Shown here one piece after another: positions 24,220-33,400 of a stretch of DNA of 37,055 nucleotides (positions within the stretch are counted from its first letter, which is position 1; each line of letters opens with the position of its first letter). This DNA is from Bacteroidia bacterium (GTDB taxonomy: Bacteria > Bacteroidota > Bacteroidia > SpSt-205). Location of the stretch: the NCBI GenBank assembly GCA_025054525.1, contig JANWZJ010000013.1, positions 1 to 37,055 of the forward strand, written 5' to 3'. A program made the translations under genes and the position numbers. Under the pieces are notes generated by a model. The model was given only the letters and a program-made list of their open reading frames with translations. It searched no databases and was not told the origin of the DNA.

Positions 24220-25134
24220 ATGAGTCTGAGAGAGAGGCTGACCTTTACTCTACTTGGAATTATTACTGCTGAGGCACAAGACACAACAAAGCCCTGGAAA
24301 ATAGAAGGCCTTCTCGGCTTGCAGGCAGCGCAAACTGCACTCTCCAACTGGCGCGCTGGCGGACAAAATCAAATGAGTTTGGGCTCACAGCAGCACCTCG
24401 CCCTTACCAGAGAAGGACCTATCCATGCACTACTTCTGGACTATTCGGGGCAGTACGGTGTCCTACGCGTAGTACCCCAGCGAACCTGGCGGAAAACACA
24501 GGACTTTCTCCTAATAGTAGCTCAATATAAGCGTATTCTCTCACCACGATGGGCTTTGTCCGTCATATCAGATGGAAGAACCCAATGGGCACCTACTTAT
24601 GACTACGCTGGGGATTCAACCGTGCGCCCAGCTAAATCCGCCTTTTTAGCCCCTTTATATGCCCAGTTCTCCGTAGGGGTTACCTATAAGGTTTTGGAGG
24701 ATTGGAAGCTCACCTTTTCGCCTCTTTCAGGGCGAGTCACCTATGTGCGTCTGAGCCACTTAGCCGATGCGGGGGCATTCGGGCTCAAGCCTGCCCAGCG
24801 TGATCCGAATGGCACTATTCTCCAGCCTGCTCGTAAGACACTCTGGGAAGTCGGCGCACGCCTTACCTCTCGCCTCAGCCTAAATCCTACCCTCACCTTC
24901 TCCATAAGTCATTTTTTAGACCTCTTCTACAGCTACGACACTCGCCTACGCAGCCCTATCGCGCTCTCTCAGCTTCAAGCCTCGTACAAGTTCCACACAT
25001 GGCTGGCCCTTAGCCTATCCCAGCAAACGATTTACGACCCTAGGGTAGGACGTGGGAAAGATGCGCTCCAGCTCCTCACCGCATGGACCCTGGGAATAAC
25101 TTGGCGAATAAAATATCCCAAGGTGCCTTCATAG
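24220..25134 (+). CDS. DUF3078-like exported outer-membrane beta-barrel protein
   Basis: This is a 304-residue protein of the Bacteroidota DUF3078 type. The frame is open from a TTG at 24127, but the ATG at 24220 begins a proper signal peptide (MSLRERLTFTLLGIITAEA, then Gln20), so I use it. The opening of the mature part, WKIEGLLGLQAAQTALSNWR followed by AGGQN, is the family hallmark. The remainder is strand-rich (GVTYKVLEDWKLTFSPLSG, KTLWEVGARLTSRLSLNP) and ends in LTAWTLGITWRI, like a closing barrel strand. The function is unknown; members are thought to sit in the outer membrane. It is convergent with the Smr gene, with a 27-base gap that shows no convincing terminator. Confidence 0.82.
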   Translation: MSLRERLTFTLLGIITAEAQDTTKPWKIEGLLGLQAAQTALSNWRAGGQNQMSLGSQQHLALTREGPIHALLLDYSGQYGVLRVVPQRTWRKTQDFLLIVAQYKRILSPRWALSVISDGRTQWAPTYDYAGDSTVRPAKSAFLAPLYAQFSVGVTYKVLEDWKLTFSPLSGRVTYVRLSHLADAGAFGLKPAQRDPNGTILQPARKTLWEVGARLTSRLSLNPTLTFSISHFLDLFYSYDTRLRSPIALSQLQASYKFHTWLALSLSQQTIYDPRVGRGKDALQLLTAWTLGITWRIKYPKVPS

Positions 25135-25161
25135 AAGGAGAAAAAAACCGCCTTGTCTTTC

Positions 25162-26010
25162 TTACTTGAATACAACTTGCGTGGCCCCTCCTTTGTAGGG
25201 CGGCAGGAAAAGGACCTCCGTACGCCAGCCGTTTTCTCTACATAAGGATAGCAAGGCTTCTTGTAGGCGCTTCTTACCTATACCATGAATAACTCGCGTA
25301 GTATGGCGTCCTGCCCGCACACAAGCCCAAAGGTAACGTTCCAGAAAATCCACTTGATACCTGAAGATAGTATCGGGACTTTCTTCTACTAAGCTGGGGG
25401 CTAGCTTTTCTATGTGGAGGTCTATTTCTTCGTCGGGATACACCTCAGGTAGCGGAGGTAGATTGTCTTCGGAAGGAGCAGGGGAGGAGGCAGGCTCCCT
25501 CTCTTTGAGAGAAAAGCGCGGTGCTTCTGCGCGGGTAAAGTCTGCATAACGCATTTCTATTTCTTGCCGTTGTAGGTGGGGCGGGACTGCCACAGGTTCA
25601 GACGGACAGGTCAGCCGACACCAAATCAAGCGCCACGGGGGAGGGTATTCCTGCAAAGAAAGACTAAGAAAAACTGTCTCACCCGAGTGAAGGAGCTGAT
25701 GCAGAAGCAGACGCCAAGTTCCCTTCCTCTCCCGAATGTAGAGCGCATAAAAGGCAGAGGTACTCTCAGCGTGATGGAGATGCAAGGTTGCTTTGTCCTC
25801 GGTGAGCTTAGGCTGTAGAAGGATTTGACTCTCTCGGCAAGAGGATGAGCTGGCCTGAGGGGTGGCAGGTTGCGCTTCTTCTAATACTACTTCTTGGAGG
25901 GGTATTGTCTGAACGAACCCTTGCCGTCGTACCACTGCTTTCTGCGAGAGAGTGTCTATTGAGAGCACATCTACCCACTCCGGGCTGTGTAGCAGTCGGG
26001 CCCGAAGCAT
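25162..26010 (-). CDS. DUF2027-like protein with C-terminal Smr domain
   Basis: This is a 282-residue protein of the Bacteroidota DUF2027 family. The N-terminus (about 1-45) is a small beta domain like that of MutS2-related proteins (RARLLHSPEWVDVLSI). The middle (about 60-145) is beta-rich. The C-terminal Smr domain (about 205-282) shows DLHIEKLAP, RVIHGIGKKRLQEAL and GGATQVVFK, the His-Gly-x-Gly pattern of a nicking endonuclease or RNA-binding domain. It is the last gene of the exbB operon, nine bases after ferritin. The role is uncertain. Confidence 0.85.
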   Translation of the reverse strand: MLRARLLHSPEWVDVLSIDTLSQKAVVRRQGFVQTIPLQEVVLEEAQPATPQASSSSCRESQILLQPKLTEDKATLHLHHAESTSAFYALYIRERKGTWRLLLHQLLHSGETVFLSLSLQEYPPPWRLIWCRLTCPSEPVAVPPHLQRQEIEMRYADFTRAEAPRFSLKEREPASSPAPSEDNLPPLPEVYPDEEIDLHIEKLAPSLVEESPDTIFRYQVDFLERYLWACVRAGRHTTRVIHGIGKKRLQEALLSLCRENGWRTEVLFLPPYKGGATQVVFK

Positions 26011-26019
26011 AAATCCGCT

Positions 26020-26514
26020 TTACTCTTCTTCTGCTTCTTTACCGGCTTGGCGGTCTAAAAGCAGGATTGCCGCCCCATCATTACCTGCCAAAGTCAGCCG
26101 CTCCACCCAACTACGCATCGTGGCTTCTTCCTCTCGCTGCTCCCGAATGTACCACCAGACAAACTCCTCCAAATCCGCATCCTTCCATCCCCGCGCTTTC
26201 TCTAAGAGATTATAGTAAGATTGGGAAATGCTCTGCTCATACGCATAAGCTCTACGAAAGCATTCCAGAATGCTGGGAAAATCAACCGTAGGAGCTTCTA
26301 TCGGTAGAGGATGAAGAAGGATGTCTCTATCCAGAAGATAATGGAAGAGACGCATAGCATGTTCCCGCTCTTCCTCCGATTGTTTTAGGAAAAATCGCCC
26401 GAACCCTTTGAGTTCTTTATGAAGGGCGTAAGCGGCCATTCCCAAATACAGGTAAGATGCGTGGAATTCACGCTGAAACTGCTCACTCAGTGTCTTTTTC
26501 AGGTCATCTGTCAT
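26020..26514 (-). CDS. ftnA: Ferritin (non-haem, FtnA-like)
   Basis: This is a 164-residue four-helix iron-storage protein that oxidises Fe(II) and deposits the mineral inside a 24-mer shell. All ferroxidase-centre ligands are in register with E. coli FtnA: E16, E49, H52, E93, Q126 and E129 (SEEEREHAM, REQREEE). The frame is open upstream to an ATG at 26577, but the ATG at 26514 gives the exact family N-terminus (MTDDLKKTLSEQF) and lies seven bases after the preceding gene's stop. Co-transcription with a Ton system points to coordinated iron uptake and storage. Confidence 0.93.
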   Translation of the reverse strand: MTDDLKKTLSEQFQREFHASYLYLGMAAYALHKELKGFGRFFLKQSEEEREHAMRLFHYLLDRDILLHPLPIEAPTVDFPSILECFRRAYAYEQSISQSYYNLLEKARGWKDADLEEFVWWYIREQREEEATMRSWVERLTLAGNDGAAILLLDRQAGKEAEEE

Positions 26515-26521
26515 AGGAATT

Positions 26522-27130
26522 TTAAATAGGTCGTATATCAAGAGTGAAGGTTGCCCATGCGGAGATAGGTTTGCCATTTTCCTTAGCGGGGTGGAATCGG
26601 AGTTCCCGCAGAGGCGGCAAGAAATAGGACGGTACCATATCAGGTTGGGAGTTGCGAAGCACTTGTACTCTACCTACTGTTCCGCTCTCTGTTACATAGG
26701 CTCGTATAGTGAGGGCGATAGGTTTTTCCGGTTTATAGCGCTGAGCAATAAGAATCTCTACGGAGCGAAGGTTAATAGGAATAGGGTCTTCCTCCAACAT
26801 TTTGGCTTGATTAGGCGGCTCTACACCACTCAAGCTCATCATCATATCCATCCATTTTTCATGGGGAGGAGGTACTCTTTTAGCGGGCGCTGAGGAGGTG
26901 GAAGCAGAAGGCGTAGAGGTAGCCGTACTCTTGGGAGAAGTATTATCAGGAGGATTAGTTGGTTCAGATACGGGCGAGGGCGGTGGGGCATCTGTTACTT
27001 CTTTTTCGCTATCGGAAGGCGATGCAGGCACTGCGCTACCCTTAGAAGCATCGGATGATTGCGTATTAGTCGGACCACTGCTACATGCTACCACTAAAAA
27101 AGCAAATAGCCCAGCTAATACCCTGTGCAT
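26522..27130 (-). CDS. Lipoprotein with TonB C-terminal domain
   Basis: This is a 202-residue protein. The leader MHRVLAGLFAFLVVAC contains a lipobox (VVA-Cys16) rather than a TonB-type anchor helix. A long disordered linker rich in Pro, Ser and Thr (20-90) is followed by a TonB_C-like domain (about 110-202) with AYVTESGTVGRVQVLRNS and LRFHPAKENGKPISAW. Real TonB proteins contact ExbB through their N-terminal helix, so a lipid-anchored version cannot be energised in the usual way; it could act as an accessory or as a structural protein. The ATG shares one base with the upstream tonB stop. Confidence 0.8.
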   Translation of the reverse strand: MHRVLAGLFAFLVVACSSGPTNTQSSDASKGSAVPASPSDSEKEVTDAPPPSPVSEPTNPPDNTSPKSTATSTPSASTSSAPAKRVPPPHEKWMDMMMSLSGVEPPNQAKMLEEDPIPINLRSVEILIAQRYKPEKPIALTIRAYVTESGTVGRVQVLRNSQPDMVPSYFLPPLRELRFHPAKENGKPISAWATFTLDIRPI

Positions 27131-27942
27131 TACTGCAGGCGGAAATCAAAAGGTATCGTCACCCAGACCTTAATAGGCTTGCCTGCCTGAATCCCGGGCG
27201 TGAACTCTAAGTTCGGGAGTTCTCTCTCCACTGCTTCGGTGAGTACCTTATGAGGGGATTTAAGGATAAGGTGCTTTTCATATTTCCCATTTTTGCCTAC
27301 CAGAACGCGCACGATGACCTTGCCCTGAATGCCTGCTTCTTTGGCAAGCGGAGGATAACCTATTCTGCGCTTTATATCGTCCATATTGACAGGCTGTGGC
27401 TCTTTTTCCACCGCCACAAAGGCAGTCGGATCAGGGTCTTCCTCTTTCTCCACTACCTCTACAGGCTGATTACCAGTGCCACCGATTTCCCCTATCTCGG
27501 GTATAGCATTAGGGTCACCCTGCACATCTTTGGTGCCCGGATCCACCTTCATGAGGGTATCTATGTTGGCTATAGTCTCTTCCTTGCGAGCTTGCTCTTC
27601 TTTTACGACTTGAGGGGGAACAAACTTAATCTGGGCACGCTGAGGCGGGGGCGGTGGCTGTTCCACAGGGGGCGGTGGTGGCTCATTCTTCTTGTCAATC
27701 GGAGGCGGCTCCATAAGCTCCGTAACCACCACGCGCTTTTCCTTCTTTTTGAAACCTTCCAGCTTAGCCTCTATGTATGCCTTGATGAAGGGCACCGCAA
27801 TCGCAAACCCCACCGCCGAAACGGCTATAATAAGAGCCCTTAGAGTATGCCGAACATAGTTTTTGCGCAGAAAGTAGGCCCCATATTCTCGGTTACGCTT
27901 CGCAAATAACCGATCATCCCAGTTGAACGCCAGTACTGCCAT
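27130..27942 (-). CDS. tonB: Energy transducer TonB
   Basis: This 270-residue inner-membrane protein transmits proton-motive force from ExbB/ExbD to outer-membrane receptors. It has a Bacteroidota-type N-terminus (LFAKRNREYGAYFLRKNY), one membrane helix (about 33-55), a Pro-rich spacer (EPPPPPVEQPPPPPQ near 85-100), and a C-terminal TonB domain (about 190-270) with RIGYPPLAKEAGIQGKVIV and LEFTPGIQAGKPIKVWV. The start is one base after the stop of the upstream exbD gene. Partner receptors are not evident in the window apart from the plugless barrel. Confidence 0.94.
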   Translation of the reverse strand: MAVLAFNWDDRLFAKRNREYGAYFLRKNYVRHTLRALIIAVSAVGFAIAVPFIKAYIEAKLEGFKKKEKRVVVTELMEPPPIDKKNEPPPPPVEQPPPPPQRAQIKFVPPQVVKEEQARKEETIANIDTLMKVDPGTKDVQGDPNAIPEIGEIGGTGNQPVEVVEKEEDPDPTAFVAVEKEPQPVNMDDIKRRIGYPPLAKEAGIQGKVIVRVLVGKNGKYEKHLILKSPHKVLTEAVERELPNLEFTPGIQAGKPIKVWVTIPFDFRLQ

Positions 27943-27943
27943 T

Positions 27944-28510
27944 TTAACTAGGATTTACAGATTTTTTGTAGTCAGACACCATATCGGCTTCCTCCTTCGT
28001 GATATCAACAAGCGCATACTTCTTTTGCTGGATGATATTCATTTCATCCAGTATATCTACGAAGTCCTTATACTGCGCCTCGTCCATGACCTTAATGATC
28101 ACAATCATCTCATCCTCACTTCCATAACGGTCCTTGACTTCTTCTCGGCGATTGAGTAGCACACGCCGAATCCCAGTCTTGGGCGAGAAATCCGTCTGAT
28201 GCAGCTCAGGGTTTTCTACACCAGTATAATAATACACTTTGCCCCGCCCTACAAGCAGGGTGATTACCTTGCCTTCAGCAATCTTAGGGGGTTCTACCTC
28301 GTCTTTCTCGGTAATCTTGGGAGGGACTACTACAGGCATGGTATTGGGGGTGGTCATGGTCGTAGTAAGCACGAAGAAAGTGAGTAGCAAGAAACCCAAA
28401 TCTACCATCGGAGTCATATCTATACGAGGTCGCTTCTTCGGTTTGCGCGCCTTGCCTTTCTTTTTACCTTTTTTCGGCGCACCGCTATCACCTCCTACTT
28501 CCGCTGCCAT
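27944..28510 (-). CDS. exbD: ExbD/TolR-family biopolymer transport protein (second copy)
   Basis: This is a 188-residue protein with a very basic N-terminus (KKGKKKGKARKPKKRP), then the ExbD signature RIDMTPMVDLGFLLLTFFVL, whose Asp in the single membrane helix carries the proton-coupling function. A periplasmic domain with an insertion follows (ENPELHQTDFSPKTGIRRVL). It ends in a DYVDILDEMN-like helix region (reading DFVDILDEMN) and KKYALVDITKEEADM. Two consecutive exbD genes are common in Bacteroidota Ton operons. It starts six bases after the first exbD. Confidence 0.92.
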   Translation of the reverse strand: MAAEVGGDSGAPKKGKKKGKARKPKKRPRIDMTPMVDLGFLLLTFFVLTTTMTTPNTMPVVVPPKITEKDEVEPPKIAEGKVITLLVGRGKVYYYTGVENPELHQTDFSPKTGIRRVLLNRREEVKDRYGSEDEMIVIIKVMDEAQYKDFVDILDEMNIIQQKKYALVDITKEEADMVSDYKKSVNPS

Positions 28511-28516
28511 AATATA

Positions 28517-29122
28517 TTAGGATTTGGGTTGGGCTTCACGAGTGGTAATCAAGTTAAACCGATGTACCTTCTGCTCCTTCAGTGTCTCTATGATGCGAGC
28601 GATGACAGGATAAGGAGCCGCCTCATCCGCACGAACAGCTATGCGTATTTTGGGGTTGCTGTACCGAGCAAAGAGAATCCACTGCTTAAGCTGATTATTC
28701 ACACTATCCACAGGAATGGAAGACCTTTTATCCACGATTTTGCGCTCCGCTTCCCCATAGGATAGGTAACTCTTGAGCTGCTCAAAGGGAACGCCTATCT
28801 CAGCAATCACCGAAAAAGTCTGCATTTCCTTCTCTGTGAACTGATACCCAAAGCGTTCTCGGATTTTTTCCAGAATAGAAAGGCGCGTGTGTTTGCTATC
28901 CACACCGAAGAATACACGTCCATCTTGTGATACAGAAATCAGCAGAATGTCCTGTGCCGGCAAAGGAGTATCCGCAATAGAAGAAGGAAGGTGGACCTCT
29001 ACGGCTTCGGGTGCTCGGAATTTCACCGTGAGCATGAAGAATGTAATAAGTAGAAAAGCCAGGTCCACCATCGGGGTCATGTCTATAGCAATATTCTGCT
29101 TTTTCGCCTTGAACTTAGACAT
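28517..29122 (-). CDS. exbD: ExbD/TolR-family biopolymer transport protein (first copy)
   Basis: This is a 201-residue proton-channel subunit of the Ton motor. The signature is IAIDMTPMVDLAFLLITFFM, with the conserved Asp at about residue 20, in the single membrane helix. A periplasmic domain longer than in E. coli ExbD (141 residues) follows, with an insertion between VIAEIGVPFEQLKSYLSYGE and IRIAVRADEAAPYPVIARII. It starts nine bases after exbB. The two copies differ enough to form a hetero-dimer around the ExbB pentamer; that is inference. Confidence 0.92.
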   Translation of the reverse strand: MSKFKAKKQNIAIDMTPMVDLAFLLITFFMLTVKFRAPEAVEVHLPSSIADTPLPAQDILLISVSQDGRVFFGVDSKHTRLSILEKIRERFGYQFTEKEMQTFSVIAEIGVPFEQLKSYLSYGEAERKIVDKRSSIPVDSVNNQLKQWILFARYSNPKIRIAVRADEAAPYPVIARIIETLKEQKVHRFNLITTREAQPKS

Positions 29123-29131
29123 AACCCGAGC

Positions 29132-29971
29132 TTAGGCTTTGGTCTGGAAGGTCTGAACAATGATATAGCCAGCTTCGTCTATGCGGTAGGTAATGTCGTC
29201 TATGCGGCTAGTGAAGTAGTTGTAGAGTACAGTGGCTATGGTAGAAGTTGTAATCCCGAGCGCTGTATTCACAAGCGCTTCTGAAATACCCGTTGCTAAT
29301 GCCACGGCATCAGGAGCCCCCGAAGTAGCTAACGCTGCAAATGCCCGAATCATCCCCAGTACCGTTCCAATCAAACCAATTAGCGTAGCGATAGAAACAA
29401 TCGTAGCGATAATCGTCATGTGTTTCTCCAACATCGGCAGCTCCAGCGCTAATGACTCCTCTAACGCTTTCTGAACAGCAGTAACTTTCTGGTCTTTATC
29501 CATTTTAGAATCATCTTTAACCTGTTTGAGGCGAGCGAGAGTTTCCCTGACTACATTACCGACCGTGCCCCGTTGCTTATCGCAGAGGACGATCGCTTCA
29601 TCTACACGATCTTGTTCAAGGAGATACTCTACCTGCTGCACGAAGGCTTCCATGCTCATTTTTCCGGTAGCTCGTGCCAGCGTGATTGCCCGCTCTATGG
29701 ACATCGTTATAGTGATTAAGAGTAGTCCGATCGCTATGGGCACTAAGACGCCTCCTTTGTAAGCTATGCCCAGATAGTTGCCCTGGACAGGATTGTTTTT
29801 GGGGTCTCCCCCCTCAAAGTTGGCAGGATTCCCCAAGACAAATACGTACACTACAATCCCTACCATGATGCAAGCCATAATAACGATAGTGGCGAAAAAC
29901 TCTCGCAGTGCTGCTCCACCCGAACGCACTTGGGGAGCGGCAGCTTTGGCAGTAGTAGCAGCTTGACTCAT
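29132..29971 (-). CDS. exbB: ExbB/TolQ/MotA-family proton channel protein
   Basis: This is a 279-residue inner-membrane protein that forms the pentameric stator of the Ton motor. The frame is open to 30010, but ATG 29971 gives MSQAATTAK and lies seven bases after TATATTTG, so I start there. Three or four membrane segments are visible: about 25-45, 70-90 and the paired C-terminal helices containing TIVSIATLIGLIGTVLGMIR and EALVNTALGITTSTIATVL, the MotA_ExbB core with its conserved Thr residues. It is the first gene of a seven-gene operon reaching to 25162. Confidence 0.93.
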   Translation of the reverse strand: MSQAATTAKAAAPQVRSGGAALREFFATIVIMACIMVGIVVYVFVLGNPANFEGGDPKNNPVQGNYLGIAYKGGVLVPIAIGLLLITITMSIERAITLARATGKMSMEAFVQQVEYLLEQDRVDEAIVLCDKQRGTVGNVVRETLARLKQVKDDSKMDKDQKVTAVQKALEESLALELPMLEKHMTIIATIVSIATLIGLIGTVLGMIRAFAALATSGAPDAVALATGISEALVNTALGITTSTIATVLYNYFTSRIDDITYRIDEAGYIIVQTFQTKA

Positions 29972-29978
29972 ATCGGGG

Positions 29979-29986
29979 CAAATATA
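29979..29986 (-). promoter_or_regulatory. -7 promoter element of the exbB operon
   Basis: TATATTTG on the minus strand ends seven bases before the exbB ATG. A TTGTTG (30005-30010, minus strand) about 20 bases upstream would serve as the -33 element. No Fur-like palindrome is obvious. Confidence 0.65.
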
Positions 29987-30041
29987 AGGGTTTAGAGAGA
30001 AACGCAACAAGAGTTAGAATGTAGGAAATGGGAAAGCAACT

Positions 30042-30049
30042 TACCTTTG
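30042..30049 (+). promoter_or_regulatory. -7 promoter element of rplS
   Basis: TACCTTTG is followed by TGGC and the rplS ATG. A transcript starting the usual few bases downstream would be leaderless. Confidence 0.7.
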
Positions 30050-30053
30050 TGGC

Positions 30054-30425
30054 ATGAGCCATCTGCTAAGAGAGATAGAATACCTCGTGAATGCCCCTTA
30101 CATCAAGTCGGAACTGCCTGAGTTTCGTGCGGGAGACATCGTACGGCTACATTTGAAAATCGTGGAGGGCGGCAAAGAGAGAACTCAAGTATTTGAGGGG
30201 ATGGTGATTCAGCGACGAGGTTCGGGCATCCGGGAAACTATCACAGTGCGTAAGGTTTCAGGAGGGGTGGGCGTAGAGAGAATAGTACCGCTTCATTCTC
30301 CGATGCTGGCGAAGCTGGAGGTCGTACGACACAATCAGACCCGTCGCGCCCGCCTCTTCTATATGCGAGGGCGCACTGGTAAAGCGCTTCGTCTGAAGCG
30401 TCGCACGCTGAAAGCATCTTCCTAA
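30054..30425 (+). CDS. rplS: 50S ribosomal protein L19
   Basis: This 123-residue protein lies at the 30S-50S interface. Signature parts are [18 protein letters not shown] near the N-terminus, [38 protein letters not shown], and [19 protein letters not shown] at the C-terminus. Length is normal for the family. In many bacteria rplS follows trmD-rimM; here it stands alone behind its own promoter, and its stop codon overlaps the ATG of a large TPR-CHAT gene (TAATG), so the two share a transcript. Confidence 0.97.
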   Translation: MSHLLREIEYLVNAPYIKSELPEFRAGDIVRLHLKIVEGGKERTQVFEGMVIQRRGSGIRETITVRKVSGGVGVERIVPLHSPMLAKLEVVRHNQTRRARLFYMRGRTGKALRLKRRTLKASS

Positions 30426-33400
30426 TGCACTATCTTCTTCTCATTGGGCTTCTATGGGGGCAAGTCATCTCTTTACCTGAGGAAAAACTTTACTTCCAGG
30501 GTAAGGTTCGGAGTTTTGCCAAGAAAGCCAGCCAGCTTCATAAAAAGCTAAGTCGGCGTTCCTCTGCGCCAGCTGAGACACGCGAAGCGGCTTTGTTAGC
30601 CGATGCTTTAGGTAAAGAGAGCATGGGGCGGTACGCAGAAGCGGATTCGCTGCTCTCGACTCTGCATTCTCTCCCCAGCGGCGGCAAGCTCCCTCCCGAG
30701 CTCCTTTTCCGCTATCACTGGATAAAAGCTCGCATCAGTCGGGGAAGAGGACTAATTACTCCTTCCTACAGCGCCCTCAAACAGGCATTACCCCATGCTA
30801 ACGCACCTTGGCAAAAACTTTTGATTGGATTAGAGGTAGTGGAAAATCATCTTCTTCTTGGGAATACCTCTCAAGCGGCTGACACCCTGCGCACATTTCC
30901 CATCACTACCGAAGAACCCCACGCTACCTACCTCAACGCTCGGAGAAAATGGCTAGAATATCAAATTCTCTGGCAGCAAGGGAAATGGGACTCACTTCCC
31001 AAGGCACTGCCCAAAATGCGCTTGGAAGAGCATGAAGCCTTATGGAACACTGAATATGCCTACCGGCGAGCACTTGCTGCTATCTTGAGCGGACAGAAGA
31101 CCGAGGCTACTAAGTACCTATCCCAGAGTAAAAAAATGGCTCGCAAAACCTCCCATAAAGGAGAGGACTTTGCTTTACGGGCGGGGCTTCTGGCTTTACG
31201 AGAAGAGTTCTACCAAAGTAGCCCCGGGACCTACGGTAAGCGCCTCACCAAACTTACTCCTTTTACAAAGGCTTTGGAAAAGCCTGACCTTCCCTTGAGT
31301 TATGCTACAGCCGAGGCTTTAGACTACTATGTGGATATCGCACTTTTCACTAAGCGCGAGGCTTTGGCTGAGAAAATACTGAATAAACTAGGCCCCCGAA
31401 CAGAGGGCATCCGAGCAGCCCGCCTTCTTAGGACATATAGTCGTTTGGCTCGGAGCAGCCGGCAGACGAGAGCCGCCCTCGTTAGCTCCCAACAGGCTTT
31501 AGCCCAGACCTTCTCCGCTGCACCTTATCCCTCGGTGGAGCACGCATTCTCTTATGTGGAACGCGGGGAAGTTACGCTAAGTGCTTATTGCTATGGCGAT
31601 GCAGACTCTGCTTTTCATGCTGCGCGCCAAATACTTTCGGTATTAGGAGAGCCCCTTGGAGTCGTAACCCTGCCTATCTGGGAAGCACTGGGGCGGCGAG
31701 CCCTGCGGGTAGGCGATCTCAAAGAAGCCGAAGCAATCTTATGGAATCAACATAGGACTCTCCGGACTCTTTCTCCCACTCCTACCACAAGCCCTACCTA
31801 TCTAAGAAATTCCCTCCAGCTTTCCGAATTCTTTATCCGTATCTCGGATTTACCGCATGCCGACTCCCTACTCAAAGCCGTAGAAAAACCTATTCGGAAC
31901 CTGCCTTTTGCCTATATCAAAGATAAAATTGCTTTAGAAGACCTTCTGGGGGATTTACGACAAGGACAAGGGGATTTTCGTGCGTCGGAGCGGCATTACA
32001 ATGAAGCGATGCGGCTGCGCGTACGGCAGCGCCGCGAATTCGGGGGCCAGGAAGAAGAAAGCGGTACTGCCCTCCTACGCCTGGCTATGCTCTACCAATA
32101 TACAGGTCGTCTTAGTCATGCTCGGGAAATTTATGACCGAATCACTAAACTCTATCAATCCGCTAAGCGGGAAGACCCCGAAGTAGCCTCTTATTATGTA
32201 GGGCTTACAGACTTTTATGTTGCCAGTGGGGATTACCTCAAAGCAGAAGAGTCTGCCCAAAAAGCGCGTGAGCTTACTGCCAAACTTCAAGGAGAAAACT
32301 CCCTCGCTTATGTAGGAGCGCTTTTGGCTTCGGCTCGGGTAGAACAAGCCTTAGGGAGATATGATCGGCAGTCTGCTCATCTCCGTGGCGCAGAAGCTAT
32401 TCAGCGCAAGCTCTTGGGACAAAAAGCAAGTCTATCCTTAGCACGCACCTATTATCTCTTAGCAGAAAATGCTGTCTTTCGTGGGAAGAAGGATACAGTC
32501 ATTTACTACCTTCAGCTTAGCGAGCGACAGGCAGACCCTGCTCAGTCCAGTGCTCCCTTAGAGTATGCTTCTTTATCTCTCAGCATTGGAGGAATATGGC
32601 TGGGTTTAGATAGTTTGGAGTCGGCATCCTTTCGGATTCTTCAGGCGCAACAAGTTTTAGAAGCGCAAGTACCTAAAAAACACCCCGAACGCCTGCGTGC
32701 GCTGCTTTATCAGGCGCGTCTACGCAAAGCCCAACAGGAATATGCTGCCGCCCTCCATGATTACAAGAAGTGGATTACCCTCTGGACTGGACTATACGGC
32801 AAACGCCATCCTGAATATCCTTTCTACCTCGCTGAAATAGCAGATTGCTACTGGCTTGCTCGGGATTTCTCCGCTGCTAAACAAGAATATGACAAAGCCG
32901 TTGAGCTACTTCTCAAATCCGTAGATCAACTTTTTGCTGGGCTTTCCGAAAGTGAGAAGACACTGTATTGGGTGCGGGTGCGCAGAGTCTTAGAACATTA
33001 CTACGCTTTCTCTTTTCTACAGGGTACCCCATCTGCTCAACTAAAAGCATATGAAGTGTATCTCGCGACCAAAGCATACATCCTCAGCGAAACTGCGCAA
33101 CTGCGCGCCCGTGTCGCTCGTAGCCGCGATACGACCCTCCAGCGTCTCTTTGCGGAGTGGCAAGACCAGAAAGAATTTGTCGTCAAGCTGTATGCTTATC
33201 CCGAAGAAGAGCTAAAGAGCTTAGGTATCAACCTGGCAGAAGAGGAAGCCCACCTCAATGAGTTAGAGAAGAAATTTACTGCCTTAGCTGGCGACATCCG
33301 AATGTATAAACCCTCTTGGAAGCAGCTTCATAGTGCTCTATCTCAAAATACCGCAGCCGTAGATTGGATTCGGCTTAGGCTACCCCTATATCGCAGCGAT

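Noticed and set aside
26515-26577. 21-residue N-terminal extension of ferritin
   Set aside because: It would overlap the TonB-domain lipoprotein gene and has no counterpart in ferritins; ATG 26514 matches the family start.
27640-27720. Repetitive GGC/GGT-rich tract as a DNA repeat
   Set aside because: It is simply the Pro-rich spacer of TonB read on the other strand.
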